Assembly: GCA_945861365.1 (NCBI GenBank)
Contig: CAMAUH010000237.1
Location: forward strand, 1 to 6,721
Direction of reading: 5' to 3'
From: Candidatus Kuenenia stuttgartensis
GTDB taxonomy: Bacteria > Planctomycetota > UBA1135 > UBA2386
DNA length: 6,721 bases
The position numbers were made by a program, and so were the translations under genes. The number at the start of each line of letters is the position of its first letter. Within the stretch, counting starts at the first letter, position 1. Positions 1 through 5,983 of the stretch are shown one piece after another. The notes below the pieces were generated by a model. It was not told where the DNA came from. It did no database searches and saw only the letters and a list, made by a program, of their open reading frames with translations.

Positions 1-1612
1 CGCCGTCGAGCCGGCTCGCATCGCGGCGGCCGAGGATGCCGAGGCCGAACAGCGCGTGCACGCGCGCCAGCCGCGCCGCATCACGCGCGTTCGCGACGGC
101 GGCCAGCACTTCGTGCGCACCGAGGTCGACCAGCGCGAACTGCGCCGCCTGCCGCACGCGGCGATCGGCGTGGGCCAGCAGCGGCTGCAGCGCCGCAGTG
201 CCGCGCGCCAAAAGGTCGCTGCCGAGCAGCGTCGCACTGCTGCGCAGGGCAAGGTCGTTGCCGGCATTGGCGGGCCGCACGCGGTAGATGCGGCCCTTGC
301 CGGTCTTGTTCCAGCCGCTGACCCAGTCGAGCACGTACATCGAACCGTCGGGGCCGAAGTCGACGTCGGTGGCGAGCACGTTCCAGACCACCTTGTCGGT
401 GCTGCCGAGCGCGTAGCCAGCACCGTTGCGTTCGAGCCGGATCGCGTGCACGCCGCTGTAGCTGGCGCCGCCGCGGAAGTCGCACAGGAAGAAGCAGCCG
501 CGGAAGCGCTCGCTGAGGCCGATGCCAGGATCGAACACCAGGCCGGACGGGCCATCGGCGAAGTTGGCGACCGGTGGCAGCACGCGCGCCGACTGCTGCG
601 GATGGCGCGGTTGCCACAGCTTGTCGCGGTTCCAAGCACCGCGGTCGTCGAGCCACTGGTAGCCGATGCGCCAGCCGGTGTCGGCGCCGGTCACGATCTG
701 CACGAGGCGCGCGCGGTCGCCGCCGTCGCTGTTGTTGTCGCCGGTGAACAGGTCGCCGAACGCGTCGAACGCGAGTTCCTGCGGGTTGCGCAGGCCGCGG
801 TGCACGACTTCGAGGCCGCTCCCGTCGAGTTCGCAACGCAGCACGGCGCCCTCGTGCGGGTACGCCAACGTGCGCTTGCCGTCGCTGACCTGGAAGCCGC
901 GGTCACCGATCGAGAAGTAGAGGCGGCGGTCGGGGCCGACGATCAGGCCGTGCATGTCGTGGCCGATCAGCGACGTGTGCACGCCGTAGCCGTCCTGCAC
1001 GGCGGTGCGTTCGTCGGCGATGCCGTCGCCGTTGCCGTCGCGCAGCCTCCACAGCTTCGGGATGTTGGTGAACCACACGTCGTTGCCGACCGGCAGCACA
1101 CCCGACGCGATGCCGTCGGCGAGGTCGGTGAAGCCGTCGGCGAACACGGTGCTGCGGTCGAACACGCCGTTCTTGTCGGTGTCGACCAGCAGGCGGATGC
1201 GTTCCGAGTAGCCGGCGTACTTCGGGATGTCGTTCGGGATGTGCTTTCCGTACTTCGCGAGGCGGTCGGCGACGGTCAGGCACGCGAGGTCGTCGTCCTT
1301 CCACTGCATGTAGCTGCGCGTGTCGAAGACGCCGTCGTTGATGCGGAAGGTCTCGGCGACGTAGCAGCGGCCCTGGTTGTCGAACGCGAACGCCACCGCG
1401 TTGCACAGGTCCGGTTCGGCGGCGACGAGGTCGCACACGAAGCCCGCCGGCAGCTGGAAGCCGGCGATCTGCTTCTGCGCCTCGTCGCTGGCGGGCGCCA
1501 CGTACATCGGGCGCTTCTCGGGCGCTTGCGCGGTGTCGTGCTGGGCGAGGGCGGGTGCCGCGAGCAGGGGCAGTGCGGCGAGGGAGAGTGTCGACGGGCG
1601 AGGGCGCAGCAT
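1..1612 (-). CDS. PVC-type membrane-bound dehydrogenase-like beta-propeller protein, secreted (C-terminus outside window)
   Basis: I read 537 uninterrupted codons from an ATG at 1612 to the window edge, where the gene continues. The N-terminus is a Sec-type signal peptide: a basic start, a Leu/Ala-rich core, and an Ala-Leu-Ala cleavage site before Gln24. Residues about 50-450 match the N-terminal propeller of the planctomycete/verrucomicrobial family (TIGR02604/DUF7133-like): DTDKNGVFD at 144-152, a second Asp/Gly loop at 192-201, HDMHGL at 218-223, GLRNPQELAFD at 273-283, TGDNNSDGGDRAR at 290-301, FFLCDFRGG at 374-382 and DFGPDGSMYVLDW at 418-430. From about 460 the sequence becomes HEAT-like and helical. 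Family members often end in a CxxCH cytochrome c domain, which cannot be seen here. The role is probably periplasmic, perhaps sugar- or polymer-linked oxidation, but the substrate is unknown. No Shine-Dalgarno is seen. An in-frame ATG at 1636 is an alternative start. It lies 52 bp downstream of the zinc-ribbon gene on the same strand. Confidence 0.93.
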   Translation of the reverse strand, partial: MLRPRPSTLSLAALPLLAAPALAQHDTAQAPEKRPMYVAPASDEAQKQIAGFQLPAGFVCDLVAAEPDLCNAVAFAFDNQGRCYVAETFRINDGVFDTRSYMQWKDDDLACLTVADRLAKYGKHIPNDIPKYAGYSERIRLLVDTDKNGVFDRSTVFADGFTDLADGIASGVLPVGNDVWFTNIPKLWRLRDGNGDGIADERTAVQDGYGVHTSLIGHDMHGLIVGPDRRLYFSIGDRGFQVSDGKRTLAYPHEGAVLRCELDGSGLEVVHRGLRNPQELAFDAFGDLFTGDNNSDGGDRARLVQIVTGADTGWRIGYQWLDDRGAWNRDKLWQPRHPQQSARVLPPVANFADGPSGLVFDPGIGLSERFRGCFFLCDFRGGASYSGVHAIRLERNGAGYALGSTDKVVWNVLATDVDFGPDGSMYVLDWVSGWNKTGKGRIYRVRPANAGNDLALRSSATLLGSDLLARGTAALQPLLAHADRRVRQAAQFALVDLGAHEVLAAVANARDAARLARVHALFGLGILGRRDASRLDG

Positions 1613-1664
1613 GGCGGCGACACTGTCGCGAGGCATTGCGGCGATTGCGAGGCCCGGGGCGGGC

Positions 1665-2153
1665 TCAGCGCCCGCTGTCGAGCCACTCGATCGTCGTCGT
1701 GTCCGCGCCGAAGGTCAGGCGCAGGCCATGGCGCCAGCGGCGCACCAGCGCGGCGACGGCGCGTCGGGCGATCTGCTTGCCGGTGGTCCGCACGACGACC
1801 CGGTCGTCGAGCACCTGGAGCGGCATCAGCCGCTCCATCGGCGCATCGCGGATGGTGTCGCGTTCGACCTGGCCGAGCAGCGTGCGCACGGTGTTCCAGT
1901 GCGGCGGCATCGCGCCCGTGAGTTCGATCGTGTGCGCGGCGGCGCCGTCGCGCGTGCGTTCGCAGGCCGGGCACAGCACCGGCGCGAGGTCTGGCAGCTC
2001 GACGTTCCAGCGCCACTGGCCCTGCCATTCCGCGGCGCGGCATTGGGTGCAGACCGCCGGATGCAGCTTGCCGCGCGGTTGGTAGCTGTCGACCCAGCGG
2101 CGGGCGGCGCTTCGGGCTGCGGCGTAGGGGAGCGGGCGTTGGGCTTCGAGCAT
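1665..2153 (-). CDS. BCAM0308-family zinc-ribbon-like protein
   Basis: This 162-residue protein has two CxxC pairs, C35-T-Q-C38 and C61-P-A-C64, about 22 residues apart, as expected for one zinc ribbon. Around them are features I recognise from the BCAM0308 family: a PRGK segment (26-29) before the first pair, a W-rich GQWRW stretch (45-49), CPACERTRDG (61-70), then a helical part with PMERLMPLQ (105-113) and RTTGKQIARR (122-131), ending in a strand with EW. The family is usually annotated only as an uncharacterised zinc-binding protein and its biochemical role is not established. No signal peptide or membrane segment is present, so it is probably cytoplasmic. The start is fixed by a strong AGGAG at 2159-2163, five bases before the ATG. 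The frame stays open upstream to 2492, but that extension is Ala/Arg/Pro-rich and lies antisense to the next gene. It may be co-transcribed with the propeller gene downstream. Confidence 0.85.
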   Translation of the reverse strand: MLEAQRPLPYAAARSAARRWVDSYQPRGKLHPAVCTQCRAAEWQGQWRWNVELPDLAPVLCPACERTRDGAAAHTIELTGAMPPHWNTVRTLLGQVERDTIRDAPMERLMPLQVLDDRVVVRTTGKQIARRAVAALVRRWRHGLRLTFGADTTTIEWLDSGR

Positions 2154-2289
2154 GGGATCTCCTGTTTGAGGCGCCATCGGACCACGCGCGGTGGTGGTGA
2201 GGGCTGCGTCGAAGGGCCCGTTCGCGTGCCGCACGTGGCGGGGCGGGCCGCGGTGCAGCGGGGGGCGCGGGGTGGCCGATAGCCATCGG
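2154..2289. promoter_or_regulatory. Divergent intergenic region with small dyads
   Basis: This 136-bp region separates the divergent starts at 2153 (minus) and 2290 (plus), so promoters for both genes are expected here. No convincing -35/-10 pair was found. It contains an inverted repeat ACCAC-GCGCG-GTGGT at 2181-2195. A second, CCGAT-AGCC-ATCGG at 2276-2289, ends directly at the ATG at 2290. The nonamer GCCATCGGA occurs twice, at 2173-2181 and 2282-2290. Arms this short can arise by chance in GC-rich DNA. Confidence 0.35.
2159..2163 (-). promoter_or_regulatory. Shine-Dalgarno AGGAG of the zinc-ribbon gene
   Basis: The minus strand reads AGGAG, then five bases, then the ATG at 2153. It is the best ribosome-binding site in the window and decides the start of this gene against the much longer open frame. 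Confidence 0.8.
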
Positions 2290-3420
2290 ATGCGCGGGTT
2301 GTCGGCGTTGATGGTCGGGATGGCGACGGTCGCCGTGCTCGGCGGCATGGTGATGGCATCGCTTGGGGCGCGGCACACGGTCGGGCTTCGGGAAGGTCTC
2401 GTCCGCTTCGTCGCGGCCCAGGCTCGGGAACGGGCCGCCGGGGACGCCGTGCGCGCCGGGAGCGTTCGCACCGCTCTGTACGGCGCCGCCAACGAGCCGA
2501 ACCCCGAGCTCGCCTACGCGATGGCCGCCGCCATGTTGGGGCGACGCGATTGGCGGCCGGCCATGTGGCAGGTTGCGCAGAGTGCGAGTGGTCGCGAGGC
2601 GGCATGGCCTGCTGCGCAGCCGATCGTGGCCTTGCTGCAACGCGCCGTGCACGCGACGACGGCACCGCAGCACGCCATCGGCTTCTTCGAGCAGCACAAG
2701 TTCCACCATCTGCTCGGCCTCGCCCGCGAGCGTGCTGTCGACCGCGGCGAATGGCAGGCGAGTGTCGAAGCCTGGCTCGACCAGGTGGCGGTGCGGATCG
2801 ATGCGCGCATGCATGGCAGCGGTCTGCAGCTCGACCAGGCCTGGTCCGAAGCGCGACTCGGACAGCTCGACGTCGCGGCCATGCGCGTGCTGGGCGAGGG
2901 ATTGGCGCGCTTGGACGAACGCTGGCCGCGCCGGGAGGACGCAGTGGGGTTCCTGGCCAATCGCGCGGACACCATCCTGCGCACCGGCCGCGTTCCCCGG
3001 TGGTTCCCGCCCGGCGTCGGCGACCACCTGCGCGCCTGGCAGCACGGGTTCGATCCGGTGCGCATGGAGCTCGAGTCCATCGCCGCCTTCGTGCAGGGAC
3101 TGCCGGCGATGCGGGAGGAAGGGACGTCGTGGGCGGCGCGCGCCGAGGGCTGGGCGGCCCTGCTCGGCTGCAGTTCGGCGGTGACAGCAACGGCGAGCTA
3201 TCTCCGGGATCTGCTAGAGAGTGAGCGCTCGCTGCATGGCGAACTCGCGCGCATCCGCCTGTTGCGGCTGGCGATCGCGTTCCGCCTCGGGGAGCCGCTG
3301 CCGGAACTCGCCGATCCGTTCGCTGATCGGCCGCTGCAGAGCGAAGTGCACGCCGACCGCGCGCACTTCCGCAGCGCGGCCACGCACGTCGTGCTGCAGC
3401 GCGTGGCCTACCGGCGCTGA
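2290..3420 (+). CDS. Uncharacterised protein with single N-terminal membrane anchor
   Basis: This 376-residue protein belongs to no family I can name firmly. Residues about 4-26 form one hydrophobic segment (start MRGLSALMVGM) with no clear cleavage site, so it is probably anchored in the membrane with the rest outside the cytoplasm. The remainder looks almost entirely helical, with Ala/Leu/Arg-rich amphipathic stretches (for example 72-120 and 140-235), two Trp-rich patches and one Cys (C294). The C-terminus, LRLAIAFRLGEPLPELADPF (325-344), loosely resembles the tail of many planctomycete anchored hypothetical proteins (a helix, then LP..L..DPF..PL). That comparison is from memory and is only suggestive. 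GC-rich third positions and a clean stop support a real gene. In-frame GTGs at 2272 (after a G-run) and 2191 are alternative starts; sequence before about 2272 does not look coding. It is divergent from the zinc-ribbon gene and convergent with the CRTAC1 gene. Confidence 0.75.
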   Translation: MRGLSALMVGMATVAVLGGMVMASLGARHTVGLREGLVRFVAAQARERAAGDAVRAGSVRTALYGAANEPNPELAYAMAAAMLGRRDWRPAMWQVAQSASGREAAWPAAQPIVALLQRAVHATTAPQHAIGFFEQHKFHHLLGLARERAVDRGEWQASVEAWLDQVAVRIDARMHGSGLQLDQAWSEARLGQLDVAAMRVLGEGLARLDERWPRREDAVGFLANRADTILRTGRVPRWFPPGVGDHLRAWQHGFDPVRMELESIAAFVQGLPAMREEGTSWAARAEGWAALLGCSSAVTATASYLRDLLESERSLHGELARIRLLRLAIAFRLGEPLPELADPFADRPLQSEVHADRAHFRSAATHVVLQRVAYRR

Positions 3421-3461
3421 CCGATTCGCAGCGGGTGAGACTGCGAGCGCTGGCAGCCCGC
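3421..3461. terminator. Possible bidirectional hairpin between convergent genes
   Basis: The 40-bp gap between the stops at 3420 (plus) and 3461 (minus) can fold. GCGGG at 3431-3435 pairs with CCCGC at 3457-3461. After a five-base bulge, CTGC at 3441-3444 pairs with GCAG at 3453-3456, leaving an eight-base loop. There is no T-tract on either side, so intrinsic termination is uncertain. Confidence 0.3.
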
Positions 3462-5659
3462 TAGCGACCGCCGAGCACCACCGGCTTCAGCGCCAGCTCC
3501 GTGAACCCGTCCTTGCCCTCGACGATGCGAATCGTGCGATCGATCGGCACGTCCTTCAGTTCCTGCTGCTTGCCGTCGCGCGGCCACGTGATGACGAGGC
3601 GCTTGCAGACCGTTGCCTTGCCGAGGCCGAGGTGCTGGCGCAGCGGGTTGGCGCCGAAGCACCCGCCGCTGCCGACGTCGCGATGCACCGAGCGTTCGCT
3701 GCCGGCGTCGTCGAACACCGCTTCGATGTGCGCGCCGACCGCGGTGCGGTTGCTGTGCGTGCCCTGCAGCTGCACGGCGAGCCAGTGGTTGCCGAAGCCA
3801 GGGTTCTGGAACAACGCGTTGTGTGCCGCGTCGCCGGGATAGGCGCCGCCCTGGATCGTGTAGAGGTCGAGGTCGCCGTCGCTGTCGAGGTCGGCGAACA
3901 CGGTGCCGTGGCCCTTCTGCAGGTGGCCGGTGCCGCTCGCCATCGTCACGTCGGTGAACGTCTTGCCGCCGTCGTTGTGGAACAGCACGTTCGGCATCAG
4001 GCTGTAGTAGTACGGATCGCCGGTGCCGAGGTAGAAGTCGAGGAAGCCGTCGTTGTCGAGGTCGCCGAAGTTGGCGCCCATCGGCAGCGCCGGGATGTCG
4101 AGCCCGACCTGCTTCGTCACGTCGCGGAAGCCGCCCTTCCCGTCGCCGCGCCACAGCCGCATCGTCTCCGGATGCGGGCGCTTCACGCCGAGCAGGTGCG
4201 CGGCGAGGTCGCCGATGCCGGTCGAATAGGCGGCGCAGAACAGGTCGAGGTGGCCGTCGTTGTCGTAGTCCCAGAACCACGCGCCGAAGCTCTCGATCGG
4301 CTCGTGCATGCCGAGCTTCTCGGCGACGTCGACGAAGCGGCCGTTGCCGGCGGCGTGGTAGAGGCGGTTCGGCTCGTGCAGGTTGCTGACGTAGAGGTCG
4401 ACGCGGCCGTCGCGGTCGTAGTCGCTGAACGCCACGCCCTTCGTGTAGCCGAGGTTCTGCACGCCGGCGCGGTCGGCGATGTCGAAGAACGTGCCGTCGC
4501 CTTCGTTGCGGAACAGCTGGTTCGGCGCCTGGATCTTCACCGACGTCTCGTTGCCGACGTACAGGTCGAGGTCGCCGTCGTTGTCGATGTCGGCCCAGTC
4601 CGCGGTCGACGTCGGGTAGTTCACTTCGGCGAGGCCCGCCGCGAACGTCACGTCGACGAAGGTCGCGTCGCCCTGGTTCTGCAGCAGCGAGTTGGGGTGC
4701 CGACCGCCGTCGTACAGCCAAGCGCCGCGGCACACGTAGGCATCGAGGTCGCCGTCGTTGTCGTAGTCGACCTGGAAGATGTTGATGCCGCTGGTGATGC
4801 CGAGCAGGCCCGCTTCCTTGGTGCGTTCGCTGAAGCGACCGTCGCCGTCGTTGCGGAAGTAGCGCAGCTGGCCGTCGGTGGCCCACAGCGAGATCAGCAG
4901 GTCGAGGTCGTCATCGCCGTCGAAGTCGTCGGCGATGATGCCGCCGAGCATGCCGAAGTGGTCCAGGCTCACTTTGCCGGCGACGTTGGCGAAGTGCGGG
5001 AACGGGATCTTGGTGGCGAGCGCACTGGCCGGGATGCGGTGCGCTTCGGGCACGCCGTCGGGCCAGCTGCCGAGCGTCATGTGCGCGAGGTTGACGAGCC
5101 AGCGCGCGCCGAGATGCCAGTAGTCGTCGCTCGGCGTGTTCGCCATCACGTCGAGGAAGAACGGGATCGCCTTCTGCGAGCCCTCCTTCTCGCTGTGCAG
5201 CGCACCGCCCTGCAGCGGCAGGATGCAGCTCTCCGGCGTCGGCCGCGCGCAGCAGTTGTCGGTCTCGGCGAGGCGCAGCCACGCCATGCCGAGGTAGAAG
5301 CGGATGTTGTTCTTCTCCGGTGTGCCGCCCTCGATCGTGCCGGCGTCGAGTGCCGCGAGCGCTTGTTCGAGGATCGTGATGCCGGCGCGCGTGGCACCGA
5401 GGCGCAGGTGCTCGAGCGAGCTGTCGAGCCGCAGTTTCCACGGCGCCTTGTCGCCCGCTGCCGCGAGCTCGGCCCACAGTTGCTTCGCCTTCGCGTCGCC
5501 GTGGTACTTGTGGTCGGTCTTCGCCTTGACGGCGATCTCGGCCAGCGTCTTCACCATGCGTTGGTGGCTGGCGGCCTTGGCCGCGGCGTCCTGGGCCATC
5601 GCGGGCAGCGCGAAGAACAGGGTGGCGACGGCGGCGGGAACGATGCGGCGCGTGTTCAT
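3461..5659 (-). CDS. Secreted CRTAC1-family protein (FG-GAP/VCBS propeller with ASPIC/UnbV domain)
   Basis: This complete 732-residue protein has a signal peptide ending in AMA before Gln23; Thr-Arg-Arg at 3-5 makes Tat export possible, although Sec fits too. Residues about 25-235 are a helical, TPR-like region. It carries segments common in this family: NCCARPTPESCILPLQGG (135-152) and ARWLVNLAHMTLGSWPDGVP (185-204). Seven D-x-D-x-D-G-x-[LV]-D-type loops start at 245, 298, 357, 413, 464, 533 and 590 and fit one complete seven-bladed integrin-like propeller with calcium in each blade. The ASPIC/UnbV domain covers about 625-710 (GNHWLAVQL, NRTAVGAHI, GLGKATVCKRLVITWP). The family is extracytoplasmic, with a proposed binding or adhesion role but no known enzymatic activity. 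The start was chosen at 5659 because GAGG (5666-5669) lies six bases upstream and a signal peptide follows; the frame remains open to 5932, but that part reads as non-coding. Confidence 0.93.
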   Translation of the reverse strand: MNTRRIVPAAVATLFFALPAMAQDAAAKAASHQRMVKTLAEIAVKAKTDHKYHGDAKAKQLWAELAAAGDKAPWKLRLDSSLEHLRLGATRAGITILEQALAALDAGTIEGGTPEKNNIRFYLGMAWLRLAETDNCCARPTPESCILPLQGGALHSEKEGSQKAIPFFLDVMANTPSDDYWHLGARWLVNLAHMTLGSWPDGVPEAHRIPASALATKIPFPHFANVAGKVSLDHFGMLGGIIADDFDGDDDLDLLISLWATDGQLRYFRNDGDGRFSERTKEAGLLGITSGINIFQVDYDNDGDLDAYVCRGAWLYDGGRHPNSLLQNQGDATFVDVTFAAGLAEVNYPTSTADWADIDNDGDLDLYVGNETSVKIQAPNQLFRNEGDGTFFDIADRAGVQNLGYTKGVAFSDYDRDGRVDLYVSNLHEPNRLYHAAGNGRFVDVAEKLGMHEPIESFGAWFWDYDNDGHLDLFCAAYSTGIGDLAAHLLGVKRPHPETMRLWRGDGKGGFRDVTKQVGLDIPALPMGANFGDLDNDGFLDFYLGTGDPYYYSLMPNVLFHNDGGKTFTDVTMASGTGHLQKGHGTVFADLDSDGDLDLYTIQGGAYPGDAAHNALFQNPGFGNHWLAVQLQGTHSNRTAVGAHIEAVFDDAGSERSVHRDVGSGGCFGANPLRQHLGLGKATVCKRLVITWPRDGKQQELKDVPIDRTIRIVEGKDGFTELALKPVVLGGR

Positions 5660-5665
5660 GGACGA

Positions 5666-5669
5666 CCTC
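5666..5669 (-). promoter_or_regulatory. Ribosome-binding site GAGG of the CRTAC1-family gene
   Basis: The minus strand reads GAGG six bases before the ATG at 5659. It supports this start over in-frame upstream codons that would add about 91 residues in front of the signal peptide. Confidence 0.6.
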
Positions 5670-5701
5670 GTCCGGACATCCATACCGCACGCCGCGCGCG
5701 A

Positions 5702-5968
5702 ATGCGCGCCAGGCCGATCGAAGTCAGCGCGATCGGCACCAAGGGCGGCTCGATGCACTTCGATCTCGGCGTGCTGCATCGCAACATCCCGATGTTCGAG
5801 GACGTCGCGGTCGCCGACGGCGGCGTGCGCTATCGCGGGGTCTATCGCGTGCGCGCCGGCTATCGTTCGGTGGCGGCGCCGATCACGGTGCATTCGTTCG
5901 CGCCGGGCGGCGGCAGCATCGAAGTGCGGCATGAACGCCGGCTCGATGTCGACGGGCGCACACGCTGA
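5702..5968 (+). CDS. Possible small protein of unknown function (88 or 71 residues)
   Basis: From the ATG at 5702 this frame encodes 88 residues; from the ATG at 5753, 71 residues. I do not recognise the sequence. It reads like a real soluble protein with alternating, strand-like stretches (VRYRGVYRVRAGY at 42-54, APITVHSF at 59-66, GSIEVRHERRLDV at 71-83). Third codon positions are nearly all G or C in this frame and not in the other plus-strand frames. There is no signal peptide or Cys. The 5753 start has AAGG at 5741-5744; the 5702 start has no Shine-Dalgarno, sits in a GCGCGC-GAAT-GCGCGC inverted repeat (5694-5709), and leaves only 42 bp to the divergent CRTAC1 start. Coding bias nevertheless extends back to 5702. 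It ends 15 bp before the stop of the convergent methyltransferase gene. It could also be non-coding. Confidence 0.5.
   Translation: MRARPIEVSAIGTKGGSMHFDLGVLHRNIPMFEDVAVADGGVRYRGVYRVRAGYRSVAAPITVHSFAPGGGSIEVRHERRLDVDGRTR
5713..5737. promoter_or_regulatory. Inverted repeat upstream of the CRTAC1-family gene, candidate operator
   Basis: GCCGATCG at 5713-5720 and CGATCGGC at 5730-5737 are perfect eight-base arms around a nine-base spacer, centred about 66 bp upstream of the start at 5659. If the small plus-strand gene starts at 5753, the repeat is intergenic between two divergent genes. Each arm contains the self-complementary CGATCG, so part of the symmetry is automatic. Confidence 0.3.
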
Positions 5969-5983
5969 CGGTCGCGGCCGCCT

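Noticed and set aside
1659..1675. Hairpin GCGGGC-TCAGC-GCCCGC over the stop codon of the zinc-ribbon gene, as a terminator
   Set aside because: It has six base pairs, no T-tract, and overlaps coding sequence; hairpins of this size are frequent by chance in such GC-rich DNA.
56..1921. A 621-codon plus-strand open frame over the PVC-type gene
   Set aside because: It is codon-aligned antisense to the minus-strand propeller gene, which has clear family motifs and a signal peptide; the plus-strand translation is repetitive Val/Ala/Glu.
2154..2492. N-terminal extension of the zinc-ribbon protein by 113 residues
   Set aside because: The extension is Arg/Ala/Pro-rich, antisense to the divergent gene, and a strong AGGAG sits exactly before the ATG at 2153.
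1276..3045. A 589-codon minus-strand frame running across three genes
   Set aside because: It is Pro/Arg/Ala-rich with no domain, out of frame with both minus-strand genes and antisense to the 2290-3420 gene.
3841..4940. Recurrent GTCGTCG/GTTGTCG-rich stretches that look like DNA repeats
   Set aside because: They are the reverse complement of the Asp/Asn/Gly codons in the calcium-binding loops, so protein-level repeats explain them.
5660..5760. A sigma-70-like -10 (TATGGA on the minus strand near 5680-5690) for the CRTAC1 gene
   Set aside because: It matches only about four of six positions and has no -35 at proper spacing.
3221..5968. A 2.7-kb open frame on the plus strand, antisense to the CRTAC1-family gene
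   Set aside because: It is codon-aligned with the minus-strand gene, so it stays open simply because TTA, CTA and TCA codons are avoided at this GC content. Its Val/Ala/Arg/Glu-rich translation mirrors the Asp-rich repeats. Only the last 89 codons (5702-5968), beyond the antisense gene, look coding.
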